Of a stretch of DNA of 8,830 bases, positions 1 to 6,707 are shown in pieces. The notes below the pieces were generated by a model. The model had not been told where the DNA came from. It saw only the letters and a list, made by a program, of their open reading frames with translations, and searched no databases. Numbering within the stretch: the stretch's first letter is position 1; every line of letters starts with the position of its first letter. Where the stretch lies: positions 1-8,830 of the forward strand of contig JAPYPM010000087.1 in NCBI GenBank assembly GCA_029937635.1. The letters are read 5' to 3'. A program made the position numbers and the translations under genes. This DNA is from Nitrospinaceae bacterium (lineage in GTDB: Bacteria > Nitrospinota > Nitrospinia > Nitrospinales > VA-1).

Positions 1-234
1 GCCGAAGCGTGATACCAGGCCCGCCGAAAATTCGCTGATTTTCACTGAAAAGTAGCTTTTTTCTCTGATGGGAGAAAGTACTCGCCCACCATGTCACCTC
101 GTGTCCGCGGGCGGCCAGGGCCGTCGCAAGCCGCCACATGCGCATGGGACGGGCCCCTTCCTGAACCGGAAGGTTTTCGCCATCCTGAAGGAGCCATACA
201 CGCATTTCGAAAACAGACCGCTAACGCGATCCCA
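1..234. other. Left-edge region without a supported gene
   Basis: These bases lie downstream of the leftward methyltransferase gene. The open frames here on both strands are short and overlap one another. They are rich in Arg, Pro and Gly, show no recognisable motif, and look like chance frames. Two small symmetric elements are visible: a 13-bp palindrome at 39-51 (TTTTCACTGAAAA) and a 6-bp stem at 156-161/168-173 (CCTTCC/GGAAGG) followed by TTTT. Neither is strong enough to call a terminator for the leftward operon. The next gene of the cluster presumably lies beyond the left edge. Confidence 0.5.
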
Positions 235-1023
235 TTATCTCTCGCCTGGAGATCGCGGGCTAGACAGTACAAATACCATTTGCCAGGCAAGCAACCGCAT
301 CACCGGTATGCGCAACAAAATATCATCCAAGAAGTTGCCCAACGCAAGTATGGGCCTAAAAATTGGTTTACCTAGGAATGGTACAGCCGCGATTGCCGCG
401 AGATGAAAATATCTCGTGGACAAACCTCGAAAGGTTTTGCGCGCGGTCTTAAGGTCGCGATGGGTCAGGATATGATCCTTTTCCCACTCAGTACGCAAAT
501 GAGGTGTTCTTTTACGATACCAATGGATAACAGGATTGTACGCTAAGGCCTCAATGCAAATAATTTTACCGGTGGATTTCAATACCCTGGCGAGCTCCGG
601 AAAGGCTTTGCTCGTGTCCAAATGATGCAAAACGCCGCTACAAACAATGACGTCGAAACTGTCATCTGGAAAATCAAGCTGCTCGGCATCCATAATTTGA
701 AACGTCGACTGCTCCGTATATCCGGAGTCAGCTAGCAATTGGCCGGCTGCCGCGACTCGTTTTGGCGATATATCAATGCCGACGACCGTTGCACCGTGCG
801 ATGCGAGTTGCAGAGAAACCTGACCCTCCCCGCAGCAATAGTCCAGCGCCCTCGCACCGGGGCAGTTTTTCCGCAGCCACCTGTCCACATGGTTCCGGCT
901 GCGTGCCGTGATCGAATAGAATTTCATGTTCGAGTACTTAGACAGAAATGCCTGTTTATCAAGAGTTTCCCGGTCGTATTCGAGCGTGTCGTGAAATTCG
1001 GCTTCAGTGAGTTTTCGTTCCAT
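235..1023 (-). CDS. Class I SAM-dependent methyltransferase (Methyltransf_11/25-like)
   Basis: The predicted protein has 262 residues and should transfer a methyl group from S-adenosylmethionine to an unknown acceptor, probably a sugar of the glycan made by this locus. Motif I is ALDYCCGEGQVS (residues 59-70), where the usual GCG is CCG. It is followed by GIDIS with the ribose-binding acid D84, then DAEQLDFPDDSFDVIVCSGVLHHL in pieces around 112-135 (motifs II/III), and a lysine-rich strand near 149-160. This order is the standard Rossmann methyltransferase core. The C-terminal third (about 205-252) is markedly hydrophobic and may sit against the membrane. I chose the ATG at 1023, which has a GGA 7-9 bases upstream. 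An in-frame TTG at 1137 would add 38 residues that look non-coding. It is the last gene of the leftward set, about 200 bp after the glycosyltransferase. The fold is secure; the acceptor cannot be told. Confidence 0.88.
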   Translation of the reverse strand: MERKLTEAEFHDTLEYDRETLDKQAFLSKYSNMKFYSITARSRNHVDRWLRKNCPGARALDYCCGEGQVSLQLASHGATVVGIDISPKRVAAAGQLLADSGYTEQSTFQIMDAEQLDFPDDSFDVIVCSGVLHHLDTSKAFPELARVLKSTGKIICIEALAYNPVIHWYRKRTPHLRTEWEKDHILTHRDLKTARKTFRGLSTRYFHLAAIAAVPFLGKPIFRPILALGNFLDDILLRIPVMRLLAWQMVFVLSSPRSPGER

Positions 1024-1224
1024 GAAAGCATCCGCACATAAAAATTTGTTAAGCAAAAACCGGCCCCTCTGAGTTAAAGGGTTCAGGTGACCGAGACTTT
1101 CCGTCTGGAGATTGGCTCCTCCGGATAATGGGCTCAATTCAGATATTAATTCCGTTCACGCCCGGGCTCCTGTTACGGCTCCCGTCTTTTCCGGGTTTTA
1201 GCAGCGATCATTCTATCACAGGCA
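1024..1224. other. Spacer between glycosyltransferase and methyltransferase genes
   Basis: This stretch of about 200 bp separates two leftward genes. It contains an open extension of the methyltransferase frame back to a TTG at 1137 but no credible separate gene. The only symmetry seen is a 4-bp CCCG/CGGG pairing on the minus strand near 1180-1196, without a following T run, so I do not call a terminator. A promoter for the methyltransferase gene could lie here, but no good sigma-70 hexamer pair was seen. Confidence 0.4.
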
Positions 1225-2490
1225 TCACCCCGTCTTCAAAAAGGCGGCCGCACCGTTGTTGGCGCGCACCCCAACCGCATTAACCAAGTCTTTCAGAATT
1301 CGAGCCCCCTCGACCTCGAAAGTCCCCTTTTCCGCAGCCAGATAGCCGTTTCGAATCAGTGTTTTTCTCAGTTCGCGATCGTCGATAACACGTTCAATCG
1401 CGTTCGCCATTTCGAGCGGTTGCCCCGGTGCGACGAGCAATGCGTCCTTACCGTCGGTCAAAACATCGGGACAGCCGCCAACCGCGGTGACAACCTGCGG
1501 CAACCCCGAAGCGCCAGCCTCCATGACGCATCTAGGCATGCCTTCGGACGTGGAGCTAAGCACGTGAATATCGCTGGTGCGGTACATTTCTGGGATTGCG
1601 TCCAGCGAAACCCATCCGACAAATTCCACTCTATCTTGCACGCCGAGACGAGCCGACAATGCTTCGAGGCTCGCGAGGTACCCCGCGCTGCGCTGCGCTC
1701 CTACGATGCGAAGGCTCACGTCCCGGCCCCGAGACCTCAATTCGGCGAATGCGGCCAACAGGTCTTCCAAGCCCTTGCTACGCTGAAGCCAACAGACTCT
1801 AAGGAGGAAAACAGTGTCTCCCCCACAGGTGTCCGACCGAATAAAAAAGCCAGACTGACTTATATGTGGCGTACGGCCAAGAGAGGTGTTCGGGTTTCCT
1901 TTCTTGAACTTATCGCAAAGCTCACCGCTGAAAGCGTACACGCGTTCGGCATGCCTTGCCAAACTGATCTGCCGCCACTGGATGAAACGGGTGCCTAGTT
2001 GATAAAGAAGCCTTTTCCACACACTGTTCGAATAAAGCGGCTCGGACTGAGTCCGGACGTCTCCCGCGATCATAAGAAAGATCGGTTTTCCAAGCCGGCG
2101 CGCGGTGCCAACCATCAATGAGAGTTGGGGCGCCGGGACTCGATGAATTACAACATCATGCCCGGCGACGAGCATTTTTGCTTGCCGGCGCCAACGCCAC
2201 TGGTTTCTTGGTACCCGCGCCAGATATTGGAAGAAACTTCGGTAAGTTCCACTATCCACAATATCCATTCGAGCCGTATCGACACGAAAACTTCCCACCG
2301 GGACGTCGTCCTTGTCGTCGATCTCGGTTACCGGGGCCCAGACTGTAACGCCGGCAGTTTTCTTTGACAGGAGTTCTGGAAATCTGGTCCACGAGTAAAT
2401 TGAATAATACTGGTCTCCCAGTTTGTAAAACGGGCCTGAATTTATGACAAGAACTCGCAGTGTGCTGGCGTCACGCTGATTTTTAGTCAC
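1225..2490 (-). CDS. GT4-family (GT-B fold) glycosyltransferase
   Basis: The protein should transfer a sugar from a nucleotide donor to a growing lipid-linked glycan at the cytoplasmic face of the membrane. Numbering from the upstream ATG at 2514 (429 residues), the N-terminal acceptor domain starts with VLVINSGPF (21-29). The C-terminal donor domain contains LLRVCWLQRSKGLEDLL (about 237-253) with the Arg/Lys pair expected to hold the donor phosphates. It then has VEFVGWVS (297-304) and the family signature E-x7-E (E324 and E332 in SEGMPRCVMEA), followed by GLPQVVTAVGGCPDVLTDG. Length is normal for Glycos_transf_1/GT4 proteins. I prefer the GTG start at 2490 (421 residues). It overlaps the preceding TGA as GTGA and has GGAAGG ten bases upstream, while the ATG at 2514 lies inside the amidotransferase frame with no visible ribosome site. 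Donor and acceptor sugars are unknown. Confidence 0.9.
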   Translation of the reverse strand: MTKNQRDASTLRVLVINSGPFYKLGDQYYSIYSWTRFPELLSKKTAGVTVWAPVTEIDDKDDVPVGSFRVDTARMDIVDSGTYRSFFQYLARVPRNQWRWRRQAKMLVAGHDVVIHRVPAPQLSLMVGTARRLGKPIFLMIAGDVRTQSEPLYSNSVWKRLLYQLGTRFIQWRQISLARHAERVYAFSGELCDKFKKGNPNTSLGRTPHISQSGFFIRSDTCGGDTVFLLRVCWLQRSKGLEDLLAAFAELRSRGRDVSLRIVGAQRSAGYLASLEALSARLGVQDRVEFVGWVSLDAIPEMYRTSDIHVLSSTSEGMPRCVMEAGASGLPQVVTAVGGCPDVLTDGKDALLVAPGQPLEMANAIERVIDDRELRKTLIRNGYLAAEKGTFEVEGARILKDLVNAVGVRANNGAAAFLKTG

Positions 2491-4370
2491 TGAAGGTACG
2501 CCTTCCGGTGCCATTCATTCAGAAAAATAAGTTTCCAAATTCTCCCGGAATGGTCGGCACTATTTTCTTGGTACAGCATCTCTCTAATTCGTTCTGGCTG
2601 GAACACCGCGTAGGATAAAGATTCTGGATCTGTTAACCGCCGCTCCAGCCAAGAACGAGTGCTCTCGTCGCGAAGCCATTTCTCCAAAGGAGGGGTGAAT
2701 CCCATCTTGGTCCGGTAGGAAAATTTCTTGCCCATACGGGCACTCAAAATTTCCTTGAGGAGACTTTTTTCTTCACCGCCACGAATAAGTTGCTGGGGTG
2801 ACAAATTCTGGGTCAGTGAGATTAAATCTATATCCAACATCGGGCTACGCGCCTCGATCGAATGTGCCATCGAAGTGCGATCGATTTTGACCAGAAAATA
2901 TTGAGCTAACCTTTCCAGCATCATGTTGAGATATCTTTCCATATCGCCCTTACCAGCGTTTTCAAAGGTCTCCCGGTCACGCTGGTCAATCGTCGATTCG
3001 CCTGTTGCCCGCCACATTTCAGGCCGCATGGCTCGTTTACGCCACAGTTCCGTCCAGCCCGATTGATGAAATAAATAGTAAGCATCGCTGGAACTTTTTC
3101 TTAACGCCGCAAGAAAATAGCCTGCCTCTCTGACCCGCCGGCTTCGATTGTGGGTGAGAGTCAGCATCCAGTTCAAAGGCACCAGATCAGTAGTGCCGGA
3201 AAAAATCGACAACTTGGACCGCAAATCAAAAAGCTTGAAGCCCTTGTAGCCCGCGAACACTTCATCACCACCATCACCGGTAAGAGCCACGGTAACGTGA
3301 TTTTTCAGAGAGTTAAAAACCCAATAACTGGGGATGGCCGATGGGTCTCCAAACGGCTCGCCAAACGCCGCAACCAAATTCTCAAGCGTTTCAGGTAAAT
3401 CCGCCATTTTTTGGGAAACTATGTGGTGGTTTATGTCTTTCTTTTTCGCGACCTCAACCGCATACGATGTTTCATCGAACTCTTCCTGTTCAAAACTTAC
3501 GGTGAATGATTGCAGGGGAGGGCCGGACTGTTCAGCCGCAATGAGAGTTACAAGGCTGGAGTCGACGCCGCCGGAGAGTAAGGTTCCGATGGGCACGTCA
3601 CTGACCAGCCGGCGATCTATACTCGATTCCAAGGCGCGGTCGCAAAGCCCGACCAGATTCTTCCGGCCTACCTCCGGTTTTCCACCTGCTAGGGAGAATT
3701 TTAGTTCGGTATAGCGCCACATTTCGAGACCCTGTTCGCTAAGGTCCCAAGTCATTACAGTGCCGGGAGGCACGGACTGTATTGTTTGATATATGGTCTC
3801 GCCGAGGGGGAAATACCCCTTGAGCAGATAACAGGCAACCCCCGGCGCCGAAATTTCCGGACGGCGCACCAGCCCGGAAACCAAGGCCTCGGGTTCCGAT
3901 GCGAAGATAAATTTTCCACTGCTAAAATGATAATAAAGCGGTTTCTTCCCAAATGGGTCCCGGGCGCAGATAAGGGTCTTTCGATGCCCATCCCAAATAG
4001 CGAACGCAAACATACCGCGAAAGCGTTGAACGCACGCATTTCCCCAGGCCAAATAACTTTTAAGGAGAACTTCCGTATCACTTCTTGAAACGAATTCGTG
4101 CCCTAATTCCTCCAATTCTTCCCTCAACTCCCGGAAATTGTATATTTCTCCGTTGAAGGTTAAGGCAATGTCGTTCACGACCATCGGCTGATGTCCCGCC
4201 GACGTAACATCTATGATGGCTAGACGGCGATGGCCAAAGAAAACCGATCCTTCCGAGTATTGTCCAAAACTATCCGGCCCACGGTGAATCATGCGATTCA
4301 TCATGTTTTTGACCGCTTTTTCACCGGTCGAATCGAAACCGCGCGAGATGTACCCTGCTATTCCACACAT
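2487..4370 (-). CDS. asnB: Glutamine-hydrolysing asparagine synthase-type amidotransferase
   Basis: This 627-residue protein has both halves of class B asparagine synthetase. The N-terminal class II glutaminase begins MCGIAGYIS with nucleophile Cys2. It continues with HRGPDSFG (29-36), RLAIID (49-54), NGEIYNF (73-79) and SDTEVLL (97-103). The C-terminal ATP-pyrophosphatase domain has the P-loop LLSGGVDSSLV (264-274), then GDGGDEVFAGY (365-375) and EARSPMLD (506-513). All key residues appear intact, so it should release ammonia from glutamine and amidate an adenylated carboxylate. It is longer than classic AsnB (about 550 residues), like the long AsnB homologues often found in polysaccharide and exosortase-associated loci. 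Within a glycan cluster the substrate may be a sugar uronic acid rather than aspartate; that is inference. Its start has no clear ribosome site. It lies 54 bp after the SGNH gene and overlaps the glycosyltransferase gene, so the three are probably co-transcribed. Confidence 0.95.
   Translation of the reverse strand: MCGIAGYISRGFDSTGEKAVKNMMNRMIHRGPDSFGQYSEGSVFFGHRRLAIIDVTSAGHQPMVVNDIALTFNGEIYNFRELREELEELGHEFVSRSDTEVLLKSYLAWGNACVQRFRGMFAFAIWDGHRKTLICARDPFGKKPLYYHFSSGKFIFASEPEALVSGLVRRPEISAPGVACYLLKGYFPLGETIYQTIQSVPPGTVMTWDLSEQGLEMWRYTELKFSLAGGKPEVGRKNLVGLCDRALESSIDRRLVSDVPIGTLLSGGVDSSLVTLIAAEQSGPPLQSFTVSFEQEEFDETSYAVEVAKKKDINHHIVSQKMADLPETLENLVAAFGEPFGDPSAIPSYWVFNSLKNHVTVALTGDGGDEVFAGYKGFKLFDLRSKLSIFSGTTDLVPLNWMLTLTHNRSRRVREAGYFLAALRKSSSDAYYLFHQSGWTELWRKRAMRPEMWRATGESTIDQRDRETFENAGKGDMERYLNMMLERLAQYFLVKIDRTSMAHSIEARSPMLDIDLISLTQNLSPQQLIRGGEEKSLLKEILSARMGKKFSYRTKMGFTPPLEKWLRDESTRSWLERRLTDPESLSYAVFQPERIREMLYQENSADHSGRIWKLIFLNEWHRKAYLQ
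2501..2506 (-). promoter_or_regulatory. Ribosome binding site deciding the glycosyltransferase start
   Basis: On the minus strand this reads GGAAGG, inside the 3' end of the amidotransferase gene, ten bases before a GTG whose last two bases form the TGA stop of that gene (GTGA, 2490-2487). This favours translation coupled to the upstream gene from GTG 2490 over the ATG at 2514. The spacing is slightly long, so the call is moderate. Confidence 0.5.
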
Positions 4371-4424
4371 GGTTTTAAGCTAGCCGGCTGAAGTTCATTT
4401 CCAATTCCGGAGCTCGGCCCGGCA

Positions 4425-5414
4425 TCATTGCCTCGTGATATGCGCATACAAGTTGCTCGCAATGAAGGTATGTCCGGCCACATTCGGATGATAATCATAG
4501 TCGAGTTTTATATCTGAAAGTGGGGGCATTACACCCGTTCTGTCCATCGCCCAAAATTCAATCCCGTTCTCCAGCGCGAGTCCCTTGACAAGTTTCATTG
4601 ACGGTAATGTCTGATTCAGGTCGATAAACGCTATAACGCAGCGTCCTTCGAATTCCTCACAGGCACTTTTGATACCCTGAACAAATTCACGTCTTTTGTC
4701 GCCTTGATATTTGCCCTCTTTCGAAGGTCCGCGCGCCCGGGAGTGCATCCCATCGATGAGAGTTGATAAATCCGTTAACAACAGTTTCGCGGCGCTCACA
4801 ACGTGAAAACGGCGAAGCACCAACTGAAGCCGCGGCCAACCTGAAAGCGTGGCCCCGGGCACAGTAATATATCCGGGAGATGTAAAGCGCATCCTACTCC
4901 TGCCCGAGGAAAAGGTGTTATGTATGATCGAAAAAATAACTAACTTAGGTTTATAGTGGCGAACGCGCTTCTTGAATAATTCGACCATACGTTGGGCGTT
5001 ATAGCCACTGATACCGAAATTCAGAACTTCCCATGACCTGCCTCGCCCGGTTCCATTCAGGGAATGTTCGAGCTTTGCGCCATAAGTGTTCTCGACAACG
5101 ACTCTGTGCCCAAAGGTAAAGGAATCTCCGATTAAAGCGATTCTATAAACGTCCGGATTAGGGGTCTGCTCGAACTCGCGGTCCGCACGCATACCGGACG
5201 AGTTTGTCCGGATTGGGATGCCTCCGCGCCCCAGTCCGGTAAAATTTAGTTTAAGCACATAGGTTATCGGAGGGGGTGCTTCCTCGTACATGGGATCATA
5301 GAGCAAAAAGTTAGGGAACCCGGCCAGCCGTAAGGCAACTTCCGCCCCGGCGAGTGAAATCAGGATCGCTCCAACAGTCAACCCGGTATTTTGTAAAGCC
5401 CGTATCACAATCAT
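4425..5414 (-). CDS. Membrane-anchored SGNH/GDSL-like hydrolase or acyl-transfer protein
   Basis: The protein has 329 residues. An uncleaved-looking hydrophobic helix (about 10-31, GLTVGAILISLAGAEVALRL) would anchor it in the inner membrane with the rest in the periplasm. The catalytic domain shows block I IALIGDSFTFG (92-102) with nucleophile Ser98 and block II NFGISGYN (132-139) with Gly134. A block III candidate is IIHNTF (163-168) with Asn166, in place of the usual GxND. Block V, DYHPNVAGH (307-315), carries the D-x-H pair D307/H309. Such proteins in glycan loci remove or add O-acetyl or similar esters; the direction cannot be read from sequence. It is the first gene of the leftward set, starting next to the divergent intergenic region and 54 bp ahead of the amidotransferase gene. 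Family assignment is good; specific function is unknown. Confidence 0.82.
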   Translation of the reverse strand: MIVIRALQNTGLTVGAILISLAGAEVALRLAGFPNFLLYDPMYEEAPPPITYVLKLNFTGLGRGGIPIRTNSSGMRADREFEQTPNPDVYRIALIGDSFTFGHRVVVENTYGAKLEHSLNGTGRGRSWEVLNFGISGYNAQRMVELFKKRVRHYKPKLVIFSIIHNTFSSGRSRMRFTSPGYITVPGATLSGWPRLQLVLRRFHVVSAAKLLLTDLSTLIDGMHSRARGPSKEGKYQGDKRREFVQGIKSACEEFEGRCVIAFIDLNQTLPSMKLVKGLALENGIEFWAMDRTGVMPPLSDIKLDYDYHPNVAGHTFIASNLYAHITRQ

Positions 5415-5487
5415 GATTCCAATGGTAATGGCCTGGAAACGGAAGTCTAATTTCTGTATATTCCCGAAACCGTGCCGGAAATGCCTT

Positions 5488-5522
5488 CCTTATAAAATAA
5501 AATATTTTCGATTTGATAAACT
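5488..5522 (-). promoter_or_regulatory. AT-rich block, possible promoter of the leftward genes
   Basis: Read on the minus strand, this block has TTTATC, an 18-base gap, then TTTATA, overlapping other TATTTT and TATAAG candidates. It lies about 75-110 bases before the ATG at 5414. The hexamers match sigma-70 consensus only weakly, especially the -35. The call rests mainly on the AT-rich character and the position upstream of the first leftward gene. Confidence 0.3.
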
Positions 5523-5624
5523 CGGGCCGTTAAGCAAGGTCCCCTTTTAATAGCTCAATCATCGTCCCTATGGAATATGTAAATGTGCGCAAATTTGTCA
5601 TATTTTTATGTCATTACAGACACG

Positions 5625-5688
5625 CTCGAAACTCTCTTTGCCCGAAACTCCCTTTGCCCGAAACTCCCTTTGCCCGAAACTCCCTTTG
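5625..5688. repeat. Four-copy 16-bp tandem repeat
   Basis: The unit CCCGAAACTCCCTTTG occurs exactly at 5641-5656, 5657-5672 and 5673-5688. A copy with two mismatches (CTCGAAACTCTCTTTG) precedes it at 5625-5640. The copies are directly adjacent with no spacers, so this is a minisatellite-like array and not CRISPR. A further CCCGAAAC lies at 5463-5470, on the other side of the AT-rich block. The unit is not a multiple of three and no gene is present. The array ends 98 bases before the rightward methyltransferase ATG, so changes in copy number would move upstream sequences relative to that gene. Confidence 0.9.
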
Positions 5689-5786
5689 ATTGCACAGCGT
5701 TTAGCGGCAATACAAAAAATCGATTTGCTGCTATGACAGTTTCTCCGCGGAAGTTGACTTTCTTCAAGGCCGGATAAGAGCCTCCG

Positions 5787-6566
5787 ATGCAGGAAAAAGC
5801 AAACTTTCCAATCGTGACGGAAGTCGCGGGTGAAGAAATTTCTTCAGAGCAACTTCAGAAAAACCTGAGCAGGTATTTGTGGGCGGAAGGTTTTTCCCGG
5901 GATAAGGACGTACTTGAAATCGCGTGTGGGGCCGGCCAGGGCCTGGGAATATTAAATCGCAGCGCAGGAAATTTTGTTGCGGGAGATTTAACCGAAGAAT
6001 TAGTACATTCGGCGAAACGCCATTACACGGATCGTGTCGCCTTATGTAGATTTGCGGCAGAATCGATGCCGTTCCCTGGAAAATCTTTCGATGTATTGAT
6101 TCTCTTTGAGGCGATTTATTATCTGCGGTCAGTGAACGAGTTTCTACGGGAATGCCGTCGAATTCTGCGGCCGGGCGGGAAGGTATTAATCGCCACGGCA
6201 AACAAAGATCTCTACGATTTCAATCCAAGCCCTTATAGTATTACCTACTATGGGGTTGTGGACCTTACCGCACTCTTTGCAAACGAGGGCTTCGGTACGG
6301 AATTTTTTGGAGATACGAACGTATACAATGTCTCGTACCGGCAGAGATTATTACGCCCTATAAAAAAAGTTGCCGTCGCCTTAAATCTAATTCCGAAAAC
6401 CATGAAAGGAAAACGTTGGTTGAAGCGATTGATTTTTGGAGAATTGCAACCGATGCCCGCCGAACTCATGACAGACCACGGTTCATATCTACCGCCGGAA
6501 CCGATACGCGGCGACCGGCCTGACACTGAACATAAAACGATCTTATGTGCCGCAACGCTCATGTAA
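5787..6566 (+). CDS. Class I SAM-dependent methyltransferase (Methyltransf_11-like)
   Basis: The protein has 259 residues and a standard Rossmann methyltransferase core. Motif I is VLEIACGAGQGLG (42-54), followed by the acidic GDLTEE (66-71), AESMPFPGKSFDVLILFEAIYYL in two parts around 91-113, and ILRPGGKVLIAT (126-137). It therefore binds S-adenosylmethionine and methylates an unknown acceptor, plausibly a sugar or sugar-lipid of this locus. It is only distantly like the leftward methyltransferase (GCG versus CCG in motif I, different C-terminal halves), so it does not look like a recent duplicate. The ATG at 5787 is preceded by AAGAG six bases upstream, a modest ribosome site. It is the first rightward gene and is separated from the aminotransferase gene by 141 bp with a hairpin block. 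Fold confident, substrate unknown. Confidence 0.9.
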   Translation: MQEKANFPIVTEVAGEEISSEQLQKNLSRYLWAEGFSRDKDVLEIACGAGQGLGILNRSAGNFVAGDLTEELVHSAKRHYTDRVALCRFAAESMPFPGKSFDVLILFEAIYYLRSVNEFLRECRRILRPGGKVLIATANKDLYDFNPSPYSITYYGVVDLTALFANEGFGTEFFGDTNVYNVSYRQRLLRPIKKVAVALNLIPKTMKGKRWLKRLIFGELQPMPAELMTDHGSYLPPEPIRGDRPDTEHKTILCAATLM

Positions 6567-6587
6567 AATAGGAAACGCTCATATGCG

Positions 6588-6632
6588 GCACGGATTCCCG
6601 AGAATCGTGCCCGGGAATCGTGCCCGGGAATC
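6588..6632 (+). repeat. Repeat-built hairpin block between methyltransferase and aminotransferase genes
   Basis: GAATCGTGCCCGG occurs twice in tandem (6602-6614 and 6615-6627), followed by a third partial copy, GAATC (6628-6632). The left arm GCACGGATTCCCG (6588-6600) can pair with CGGGAATCGTGC (6612-6623) with one bulged G and an 11-base loop. Its inner part can instead pair with CGGGAATC at 6625-6632. Two alternative hairpins are therefore possible. No T run follows, so it is not a typical intrinsic terminator. It may slow decay of the upstream message or reduce transcription into the aminotransferase gene; this is inference. Confidence 0.7.
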
Positions 6633-6707
6633 ATGAATGTGTCATGATACATCCATGGGGATGTTTTTGTTTGACCGGCGATATGCCAAAGCAAGAGTTT
6701 TGGGTAA

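Larger units (their letters stand above)
5415..5786. other. Divergent intergenic region between the two gene sets
   Basis: This stretch of 372 bp separates the leftward SGNH gene from the rightward methyltransferase gene and should hold the promoters of both. It contains an AT-rich block (about 5490-5520), a four-copy 16-bp tandem repeat (5625-5688) and short A and T tracts. The one longer open frame (5583-5777, plus strand) reads straight through the tandem repeat and resembles no protein, so I do not call a gene. Confidence 0.6.

Noticed and set aside
156..177. Intrinsic terminator (CCTTCC/GGAAGG stem followed by TTTT, plus strand)
   Set aside because: The stem is only 6 bp and the T run only four bases. 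It faces the wrong way for the leftward operon, and no rightward gene ends before it.
1024..1137. N-terminal extension of the methyltransferase from TTG 1137
   Set aside because: The 38 added residues look unlike a conserved N-terminus, TTG is a rare start, and ATG 1023 gives a normal length.
1420..1998. 192-codon plus-strand ORF opposite the glycosyltransferase gene
   Set aside because: It lies wholly antisense to a gene with clear GT4 motifs, and its product has no recognisable domain and a composition typical of a shadow frame.
3755..4081. Minus-strand ORF in another frame inside the amidotransferase gene
   Set aside because: It sits within the intact glutaminase domain coding region, in another frame, without motifs.
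5625..5688. CRISPR array
   Set aside because: The repeat copies are directly adjacent with no spacers, and no cas gene is present.
5583..5777. 64-codon plus-strand ORF across the tandem repeat
   Set aside because: It is open only by chance through a 16-bp repeat that shifts frame each unit; no ribosome site and no protein-like features.
5754..5779. Sigma-70 promoter with TTGACT at 5754-5759 for the rightward methyltransferase
   Set aside because: The nearest -10-like sequence (GATAAG) is only 13 bases away and would place the start within a few bases of the ATG.
5764..6694. Two minus-strand ORFs (5764-6201 and 6248-6694) opposite the second methyltransferase
   Set aside because: Both are antisense to a gene with convincing methyltransferase motifs, and their translations resemble nothing.
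6671..6699. Promoter with TTGACC at 6671 for the aminotransferase
   Set aside because: No acceptable -10 hexamer at 16-18 bases downstream.
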